From positions 40,578 through 104,577 of the forward strand of contig BDDD01000081.1 of assembly GCA_001972305.1 (NCBI GenBank): a DNA stretch of 64,000 nt, read 5' to 3'. This document shows, piece after piece, positions 56,543 through 64,000 of the stretch. Made by a program: the position numbers and the translations under genes. Numbering within the stretch: position 1 is the stretch's first letter; every line of letters begins with the position of its first letter. The DNA comes from Cephalotus follicularis (taxonomy: Eukaryota > Streptophyta > Magnoliopsida > Oxalidales > Cephalotaceae). The notes below the pieces were generated by a model. It saw only the letters and a program-made list of their open reading frames with translations, was not told where the DNA came from and did no database searches.

Positions 56543-59282
56543 TGTAATACCCTGATTACCTGTACGTATTTTTCTTACGGGTTTTATCTGTTTCGTTTAA
56601 GTATTTGTATGTTTTACGTTGGGTTTATGTTTTTGGGCTGACTGATACCAGCCTTAGTTTTGGGCATGTTAGTATGGGCATTTTGTTGGGTAAATTTAGT
56701 CACATTATTATTATTACTACAAACCAATTTATAGATACATAATTATTATCTTATATTTACAATTGATTTTATTAATTGTATTTTCAAAATTTGTTTTTTT
56801 TTTAAATAAAATCTTTTATCTTAATTACTTTCCTTCTCCCTCTCAAACACTCTCTCCCCGTATCCCTCTCTTTCCAATCTCCCTCTCCCGCACAACTCTA
56901 TCTCTTTCCTTCTTCTCACCCTGAAAATCTGCCTACATTCCTTATCTAACAGATTGGTTTTTCCTTTTCTTTCTATCCTTTCCCGTTTTGGTTTCTTTTG
57001 CTATATATGTGAGATAATGCCATTGAATTGGCCATCTCTTTCTGTGTGTTGCAACTGGCGAATTTGCTGAGCAATTGGGGCTGTGATTTCTGTGTTTACA
57101 TACTCCATTGATATGTTAGTTTCATCAAGGTTCAATTCGGTAAATGTTTCATTGATATTGCATGGCACTGTCAAAACTTTGAGTGTGTATTTCTCTCTTT
57201 TGATTATGTCGAACATCTGTGTTCTTCTTCAATTTGTGTCGCCATTGCAGGTTAGTTTGTTTCCCTACTGTGATGGTTATGTGTTTGTGTTCTCAAGGAA
57301 TTGTTTTGTATAAGTTGCTAGAGAAGGAGTAGTTTTGATTTCTACCTTCCTGTTTTTCTGTCAAAAATAAATCCTGTGTTTGTGGCAATCTGTAGACACC
57401 TAGGGAGTGTTATATATTCTGGTTTTGATGCATGTGATCATCATAAACGGACAGAATTGGAGCTATGCAATTGTATGTCATGGTTTAAGTTTTTCTGTCA
57501 CATTAAATAATTTTCTGTCAATAGGTCTCTGTCAAATTCAGTGTTATAACATGGTTTTACATGCCATACAAAGTTGTTTTTAATGTTGGTAATCTTCTAG
57601 TATTGAAAAATCCGAGTTTTGGCAACTAGATTGCACAAAACTGCATTAAACTACTGTTTTGTCACTAAGAACAGTCGACTGCCCATATGAACAGTCGGCT
57701 GTCTAGTTTAAGTAGTCGTCTGTCTTATACAAACAGTCGACTATCTTGTGTTGAGTAGTCGGCTGGACCCCTGATTCAGTCGACCGCTTGCATGTCCAGG
57801 TTGCGTAGTCGACTGGCCCTGTTGTGTAGTCGACTGCCACCCCTTGATTAGTCGACTGGATTCTTGAAACAGTCGGCTGGTTTGTCCTGTAACTTTTTGT
57901 TTTCATCCATTTGTTCTTCCAATGATCCGGGTCTATTTTAAATATCAATATGAATCTGTTTTATGCCCAAAAAGAATTTTAGACCCTTATTTGAATATTG
58001 TTATGTTGAATAGATTATTGTGCTACGTGAAGCAAATTAAATTTACCGGATATTCGTAAGTTAGTCTGTGATCGCATAAGGTACGGATCTTCGTTCCTTG
58101 ATACACTCTTACTGATTCAGTTCAGTTTTGAGAATAAATACGGATTCTTTGTTTTGGTTATTATTCAGTTTTATGAATATGTCCCTTCCAGATTATGAAC
58201 TCCGTTATATTTGGATTTTGAAATAAAGTCAGTTAATATTTTATTGAATATATTTTCTGGCTTAATGAACTCCGCTATGTTATGTTTACGAAATGCTATG
58301 CAAATGTCTCTTTATTGTGAAAATAAAAGAGTTGCATTTTGATTATGAAAGTATATGTGAAAATATATCGTTTGAGAATGATTTATGATTATGTTTTGGG
58401 AAACCTTCTACGTGATTTAATTGATTTGATGAAATCAAAGCTTTTTGAAATGGTGAAATACTGAGCTTTTATAACCACCTATGGGGGTACCATAGACATG
58501 CTGTGAGCCTGGCACGGGGGCATGAAACTTTCCGTAACGGTGTGATTAGTTTACGGTGTCTCTCTGGGATATCCTTGGATAGGATTTGTGATAGAGGTGT
58601 ATGGATCGATCCTAGTTATATGTTTTGGGATATGTTATGTTATAGGAATTGTATGTATAGTGCCGTATACTGCACTTCTTATGGCAATGTGGATGTCGCG
58701 AATCCCTTGCTATTATGTGATTCTGATATGTTATGGGTTTTGGTGCTCAGTTATGGAACCTATGTTTTGGGAAGGTATGCTTTATGGTTTCAAGTTATGA
58801 ACTTGGTTTATATGTTTTACCGTGGGCATTTATAAAGTATGTTTAAACTATTTTACTGCCTAAGATTTCTGCTTTAAATTACTTTTGAAATCTTCTTGCT
58901 TTAAAATATCGTTTACTGTTTTACATTCTATATTCATACTGAGGTTTGCTCAGCCGCGTTTTTGTTTCCATGCGGCAGGTTATCAGGAGCGACGGGGCCA
59001 TGTGTGATGAGAGTGACTCCCATATGTTTGAGGATCATCTAGGAGCTGATCCCTTTGTGTTTATGTGGTCATAGTGGGACCCGTTTGATAAACAATATGT
59101 TAATTTCTTTTTTTTGACTTTTGGATTATGAATAAGTTTCAGTTATTATCAGTTTCAGTATGTTTTGGATATGCTTTAAACCATCACGTTTTTAATAAAG
59201 ATGAACTTTTCTAGTAAGATATGTTATGCTAAGTTTCTTTATTATGCACCTGTGGCGACTCCCATAGCTCGGGGGTGTTACA
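56543..59282 (+). mobile_element. Element B, gypsy 5' LTR (2740 bp)
   Basis: It runs from TGTAATACCCTGATT to CGGGGGTGTTACA, inserted in the G3 LTR. It is homologous to LTR-A, with the same block order. It carries a CAGTCGACTG-type array at 57669-57882 (1127-1340 bp from the start), where LTR-A has AAGCGTCGACGCTT sites. I see no cluster 1 near 140-290 bp. A CTATATATG TATA-like word lies near 57001. Confidence 0.92.
57669..57882. repeat. Palindrome array, type 2, of LTR-B
   Basis: Ten sites about 20-25 bp apart: ACAGTCGACTGCC, ACAGTCGGCTGTC, GTAGTCGTCTGTC, ACAGTCGACTATC, GTAGTCGGCTGG, TCAGTCGACCGC, GTAGTCGACTGGCC, GTAGTCGACTGCC, TTAGTCGACTGG and ACAGTCGGCTGG. Confidence 0.92.
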
Positions 59283-59287
59283 GTTTA

Positions 59288-59298
59288 TGGTATCAGAG
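59288..59298 (+). other. Primer-binding site of element B
   Basis: TGGTATCAGAG, five bases after the LTR end, the same layout as in element A. Confidence 0.92.
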
Positions 59299-59454
59299 AA
59301 ATAGGTTTTTGTTCCTTAGAAGACCTAACTAGGTTTGACCTGTGAGCTTGGGTAGACTTGGGTTAGGACTGCTATGTTTCGGCCTTTCTGATATGCTTTC
59401 TGTTTTGATTTTTGTATTTCGGTTTGATATCTCATGTTTCTGTTTCCTTCGTAG

Positions 59455-60108
59455 ATGGTACGCACAAGAAACACTCCTCAAAGAACTGCACCAGCTGGGG
59501 CTCGAAATGAAGTCAGAAATGAGCCTTCTGTGGAAGAGTTGGTTCGTCAGGCAATTGCTTAGGAAGTGAATCGTGTGATGCAACAACAGAATCGGGAACA
59601 AGTTGCTGAGGAGAATGCTCCGGCAGATGTTCAGGTGGGTATGGAAATTGGGGATAGGCATGGCACACCTACTCATGTTTGGCTTGAGCAGTTTCAGAAA
59701 CAGAGGCCGCAGTCTTTCAGTTCGGCTGCGACACCTATGGAAGCTGAACACTGGATAGCACACATGGAGAAGATCTTTAGTGTACTGAGGTGTGATGATC
59801 AGCAGAAAGTAAGGTTGGCGGCTTACAAACTCGAAGGGGATGCCCATAAATGGTGGAATACTCTGAATTCGGCTAAGGGTGAAGGTTATGCAGATGCTCT
59901 GTTGTGGTCTGAATTCTGGAAAGTCTTCTATCAGCAGTATTTCCCTACTGCTGATAAGGAGGCCTATGCTAGAGAGTTCGTTAACACCAGGCAGAAGGAT
60001 GGAGAAATAGTTTCGGAGTTCTTGGCCCGTTTCACTAGATTGGCTGGGTTTGCTGGATCCGCGGCAGGGTTAGTATCGGAACAAGCTGAAAAGTTCAACT
60101 GGAAGCTG
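59455..60108 (+). pseudogene. gag: Element B Gag, N-terminal part with one nonsense codon
   Basis: ATG at 59455 follows the leader and opens 'MVRTRNTPQRTAPAGARNEV'. A TAG at 59560-59562 (codon 36, in 'QAIA-stop-EVNRVM') is best read as CAG to TAG. The frame then stays open through the Gag domain: 'THVWLEQFQKQRPQSFSSAA', 'AEHWIAHMEKIFSVLRCDDQ', 'KVRLAAYKLEGDAHKWWNTL', 'YQQYFPTADKEAYAREFVNT' and 'SEFLARFTRLAGFAGSAAGL'. It is broken at 60108 by the 1308-bp insertion and continues at 61424. The reading frames on the two sides agree once the insertion and one copy of its 7-bp duplication are set aside. Confidence 0.93.
60102..60108. other. 7-bp duplication GAAGCTG flanking the insertion, left
   Basis: GAAGCTG is repeated at 61417-61423. 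Element A has the uninterrupted form (GGAAACTGCATTATCAG near 41978). Confidence 0.85.
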
Positions 60109-61416
60109 AAATAAGCACTCTTGCAATATACAAGAGGGGGGGCGAATTGAATATTGATGTAAATATCGGAAAATTAAAAACTTTAAAAGTAAAGAGTGAA
60201 AGGAAATAAAAACTTCTCCGATTTAGAGTGGTTCGGCTAACTCTTGCCTACGTCCACTTTTCCCAAGGGAGCTCCTTGAGTTTCCACTATCTCGAATTGA
60301 TTACGGTAGCAATTCGTTACACCTTACAACTTCGTGATTGAACTCAATCACAAGACCTTGACCTCAATACCTTAGAGGATTCTCCTTTTTTACAAGTGTT
60401 TGTGAATGTGTTTACAAGATAACCTCTCAATAGGTTTGATTTGGCTTATACAGAACACAATATGAATTACAAAGAAAAACTCAAAGGATAGAGCTTTGAA
60501 GCTTTTTGAGAACACTATAGAGCACTTGAGCTTTTTGACACTAGAATGCTTGAATTTGATTTCTCTCTTGATGTTGTGTAATTCTTGTTGAATTGTTGTG
60601 TAATTCCCCATCTTCTGAAGGTTTTGAATCTTCCTTTTATAGACAAAAAAGTCTTTGTAGCCGTTGCATAAATCTTGGGAATTGAGATATAAAAATGTGT
60701 TGATGCAACTCTGTTTTTGTGTCTGCTGAGATAAAGACGTCGATGTCTTTTGAAAGGCGTCGATGTCTTTGACTGTTACTAGCCGTTACAAGTCGGTTAC
60801 TAGCCGTCGCTTAATTCCCGGGTCAAACAATTTGAAAAGATGTCGATGTCTTTTATAGGTGTCGATGTCTTTGCTGGGAATGTGTCTAGGCATTTGAAGT
60901 TATGAGCATCACATCGACTTCTTCTTCAAGGGTCGATGTTTTTTCTGGCTTTTACATATTAGTCTAGAAAGACGTCGATGTCTTAGGAAAGGGATCGATG
61001 TCTTTTGTTGGACGTCGATGTCTTCTGAAACAAGGATCGATGTCTTCACTCAAATTCGACCTGTAACTTTGCTAGCTTAAGACGTCGATGTCTTCTTGAA
61101 AGGGATCGATGTCTTTCCTTTGGACGTCGATGTCTTTTCTTGTAAGGATCGATGTCTTTGCTCATATTTGACCTGTAACTTTGGTGCACTAAAACGTCGA
61201 TGTCTTTCTTGAAAGGGATCGATGTCTTTGTCCAGAAGTGGCCTGTAACTTTCGTAGCTTTAAGACGTCAATGTCTTTTGCAATAGGGATCGATGTCTTT
61301 TCCTTGCAGCAGTCTTTTGCCTTTTGTACATCTTTCTAATAACTTGCACATTAAGTAAACTTGTTAAATGCAAATATGTTATCATCAACACTAGGAGTGA
61401 GACTAAATCGTCAACA
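60109..61416. mobile_element. 1308-bp insertion in element B gag, family unknown
   Basis: The start reads AAATAAGCACTCTTGCAATA and GAGGGGGGGCGAATTG; the end reads CATCAACACTAGGAGTGAG and ATCGTCAACAG. I see no terminal inverted repeats, LTR pair, poly-A tail or coding frame. Wording such as GAGTGGTTCGGCTAACTC and TGCCTACGTCCAC recurs in plant repeats I have seen but cannot name. The second half is an array of AAGACGTCGATGTCTT palindromes. A 7-bp duplication would fit a non-LTR or DNA-transposon insertion; an LTR element is unlikely. Confidence 0.7.
60734..61301. repeat. Palindrome array, type 3 (GACGTCGATGTCTT / GGATCGATGTCTT)
   Basis: About 19 sites. From 60970 on, two forms alternate: AAGACGTCGATGTCTT and AAGGGATCGATGTCTT, about 20-28 bp apart. 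The phrase CTGTAACTTT recurs at 61061, 61173 and 61243, giving a loose higher-order unit. Unlike types 1 and 2, the third CpG is TG in almost every copy, so this is the fixed form of the motif and not random decay. Confidence 0.92.
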
Positions 61417-61423
61417 GAAGCTG

Positions 61424-63574
61424 CATTACCAGTTTAGGGGAAAGCTGATAAACTCCAGGTTTGCGGATGTAGCTGAAGTTGCAAATGCCGCGAAAAACAT
61501 TGAATTGGAGAGATTGGACTTCCAAGCAGCACGTCAGGAGGGGGATAAAAAGTGGTATAGGAATGAACAAGGTTCTGGACAGCAGACCAAGGATCAAGGC
61601 TGTTCGTGGAATAGGGGCAGAGGAGGTAAACAACATAAGAAAGATCACAAGCAGAATAGAGATGGTAATCAACAGCGTCAGCAAGGAAATGATCAGAAGA
61701 ATGCACAGGGAGCTGATGGGGGTAACCCCGATGTTCAGATTGCTAGATGTGATGCTTGTGGTAGGTATCATCCAGTCGGTACCTGTTATAAAGTCAGTGC
61801 GGCCTGTTTTGTATGTGGACAGATGGGACACTTCGCGAAGGATTGTCAGGATCCTCGTGCTAAGGAAAGGAAGAGTAATGGTGCGAATGCTGGGCAGCGC
61901 AGCGTGGGAGGCCGAGTCTTTGTAATTACGACTCATCAGGCAGCTAATGCTCCAGGTACGGTTTCGGGTTTTATTTCTGTTGGTAATCGTAGAGCTTATG
62001 TGTTATATGATACTGGATCGACGCACTCGGTTGTAGCGAGATCTTTTGTTCGGCATCTTGGAATGCCTTCACAGTTGTTTGATCCAGCTTTGGTTCTTTC
62101 TACCCCTATGGGGACATCTGTTGTGATATCTGAGTATTTTTATGCTTGTCCTATTGTTTTTGATGATCGGGTTCATGATGCGGATCTTCTTCCTCTTGAT
62201 ATGTATGGTTTCGATATGATTCTGGGAATGGATTGGTTGGAGCTCCATCGGGCTACGATTGATTGTCATGCTCGGAGGATTCTGTTCGGAGAAGTGGATC
62301 GACCTGATTTTATTTATCAGGGTTCACAGCCTATGAAAGATGTTAAGATTATATCTGTTATGAAAGCTCAGAAGTTAGTAGCTAAGGGCGCCGAAGGGTT
62401 TCTAGCTGTTGTGAAGGATTTCTCAAAGGTTGAGACTCGCCTTGAAGATTATCCTGTGGTTAGAGTGTTTTCTGATGTGTTTCCGGAGGAGTTACCGGGT
62501 TCGCCACCGCAACGGGAAGTGGAGTTTACCATTGAACTCATTCCTGGGGCGGCACCTATATCTAAAGCACCTTATAGGATGGCACCACTGGAGTTGCAAG
62601 AGCTGAAAGAGCAGTTGCAAGAGTTGTTAGATCGGGGTTTTATCCGGCCGAGTGTTTCGCCGTGGGGAGCTCCGGTTTTGTTTGTGAAGAAGAAAGACGG
62701 ATCTATGAGACTTTGTATTGACTACAGAGAACTAAATCGGATCACTGTTCGTAATAAATACCCTTTGCCTAAGATTGATGACCTATTTGATCAACTCCAA
62801 GGTGCACGGTATTTTTCTAAGATCGATTTGAGATCTGGATATCATCAGTCGCAGATAAAAGATGAGGATGTGTCTAAGACCGCTTTCCGCACACTGTATG
62901 GGCATTATGAATTTCTGGTGATGCCGCTTGGGCTTACGAATGCACCGGCAGTTTTCATGGACCTAATGAATCGGGTTTTTCATGAGTTTTTGGATCGGTT
63001 CGTGATTGTGTTCATCGATGATATCCTTGTGTATTCGAAATCGAAGGAAGAACATGAAGATCAACTTCGTATAGTGCTTGGTATTCTGAGGAAGAATCAG
63101 CTATACGTAAAGTTCTCAAAATGTGAGTTCTGGTTGGAACAGATGGCGTTTTTAGGCCATGTGATTACAGCGGAAGGGATTACTGTGGATCCTGCTAAGG
63201 TTGAAACTATTACTAAATGGCCGAGACCTACTACAGTATCGGAGGTTAGGAGCTTTTTGGGTTTAGCTGGTTACTATAGGCGATTCGTGGAAGGCTTCTC
63301 CTCCATAGCCTTGCCAATCAGCTATACGTCAAAATGTGAGTTCTGGTTGGAACAGATGGCGTTTTTAGGCCATGTGATTACAGCGGAAGGGATTACTGTG
63401 GATCCTGCTAAGGTTGAAACTATTACTAAATGGCCGAGACCTACTACACTACGATTCTTCGTTTACCATCTGGGTCGGGAGGATACCAGATTTATAGTGA
63501 TGCTTCTAAAAAGGGTTTGGGTTGTGTTCTGATGCAACATGGTCATGTGATAGCATATGCTTCGAGACAGTTGA
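61424..63574 (+). pseudogene. gag-pol: Element B Gag C terminus and Pol, open until a template-switch scar
   Basis: It continues Gag ('[20 protein letters not shown]'), a basic Q/N/G-rich linker, and a zinc knuckle [14 protein letters not shown]. The protease '[17 protein letters not shown]' has an intact D-T-G, and '[20 protein letters not shown]' follows. RT: '[20 protein letters not shown]', '[20 protein letters not shown]', '[20 protein letters not shown]' and the catalytic '[17 protein letters not shown]'. The frame is open from 61424 to 63532. At 63316-63448 a copy of an upstream segment replaces the RT/RNase H connection and shifts the frame. The RNase H start '[20 protein letters not shown]' is in another frame. 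Pol ends at 63574, where another LTR is inserted, so RNase H and integrase are cut off. Confidence 0.93.
63095..63448. repeat. Displaced duplication within element B RT (63095-63235 copied to 63316-63448)
   Basis: The second copy is identical by eye except that it lacks 8 bp (AAAGTTCT) near its start. Both begin AATCAGCTATACGT and end CCTACTACA. The second copy stands where ~100 bp of normal RT-RNase H connecting sequence would be. Confidence 0.93.
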
Positions 63575-64000
63575 TGTAACACCCCCGGACGGCAGGAGTC
63601 GTCACAGGACATAATACCAAACTTATCAAAACATAACATAACTAATCATAACATAACATTACTTTATTAGCCAAAAGCGTGGCGGTCTAATCATAATTGA
63701 AACATTAAAAACTTAGCAATTAATCATTTCCGGAAAAACTTAAACATATCCAAGTTCCAAAATTAAATCATAAAACTTAAGTTTCATAGTTTATGACCAC
63801 TAAACATAACATAGGGATCACTCTCCTAGGGATCCAAACACATAGGGTGGTCATCTCTCGTTCACACATTCCCCTGCTGCTCCCGATAACCTGCCGCATG
63901 GAAACAAAAACGTGGCTGAGCAAACCTCAGTACGGATAAGGGAAATAAAACAGTAAACAATAAGTTTAAAAACAGTAAGATTCATAACAGAAATCTTAAG
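63575..64000 (-). mobile_element. Inverted gypsy LTR of A/B type, running off the window
   Basis: On the plus strand it starts TGTAACACCCCCGG, the inverse of an LTR end such as GGGGGTGTTACA in B. The next bases mirror the end of LTR-B: GGAGTCGTCACAGG against the B sequence CCTGTGGCGACTCCC, then CCTGCCGCATGGAAACAAAA and CAAACCTCAGTACGGATA. It is therefore the 3' end of an A/B-type LTR in reverse orientation, inserted in the RNase H of element B. Confidence 0.88.

Noticed and set aside
1..57882. Palindrome arrays as CRISPR arrays
   Set aside because: Repeats are only 10-16 bp, spacers vary in length, sites are degenerate, they lie inside plant LTRs and no cas genes exist.
60109..61416. CACTA transposon, because of CACTAGGAGTG near the right end
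   Set aside because: The left end does not carry the inverse of that sequence and the duplication is 7 bp, not 3 bp.
61403..61936. 177-codon minus-strand frame opposite element B gag
   Set aside because: It is the shadow of the clear plus-strand Gag with zinc knuckle.

Overview
This window looks like a gene-free, transposon-dense stretch of a flowering-plant nuclear genome, probably a dicot with a large genome. I found no convincing host gene, tRNA, rRNA or CRISPR array. Almost everything is an LTR retrotransposon (Ty3/gypsy and Ty1/copia), often nested and mostly decayed. Four internal features support this: primer-binding sites complementary to initiator tRNA-Met (TGGTATCAGAG), polypurine tracts, TG...CA long terminal repeats with 5-bp target-site duplications, and gag, protease, RT, RNase H, integrase and chromodomain remnants.

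Layout, left to right. 1-1400: minus-strand gypsy LTR (LTR-W), cut by the window edge. 1401-7655: minus-strand copia element C2. 7656-38761: minus-strand gypsy chromovirus E1, with three direct insertions: copia element C1 (8506-25747, TSD GTTAT), which itself holds a gag-only gypsy element G2 (14585-21589, TSD GGATC); solo LTR-C (31132-33631); and solo LTR-D (35292-38199). 38762-42110: plus-strand gypsy element A (5' LTR plus broken gag). 42111-44398: minus-strand gypsy LTR-F. 44399-48340: AT-rich repeat-like DNA split by solo LTR-H (45172-46821, TSD ATAAC). 48350-49240: probable hAT transposon 5' remnant. 49240-56542: plus-strand gypsy chromovirus G3. 56543-63574: plus-strand gypsy element B, the least decayed, split by a 1.3-kb insertion. 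63575-64000: a related LTR in inverted orientation, running off the window.

The most interesting signal is not a gene. Most of the gypsy LTRs carry arrays of short palindromes centred on GTCGAC, in two clusters at similar positions: about 140-290 bp and about 780-1370 bp from the LTR start, on either side of a TATA-like CATAAAA (LTR-B has only the second cluster, and LTR-F has shifted positions). Two palindrome vocabularies are used, AAGCGTCGACGCTT or CAGTCGACTG, and each LTR uses only one. Closely related LTRs use different ones (A against B; solo C and E1 against G2). A third vocabulary, AAGACGTCGATGTCTT, fills the insertion inside element B. This looks like an arrayed, switchable recognition code in retrotransposon LTRs, with the binding factor unknown.
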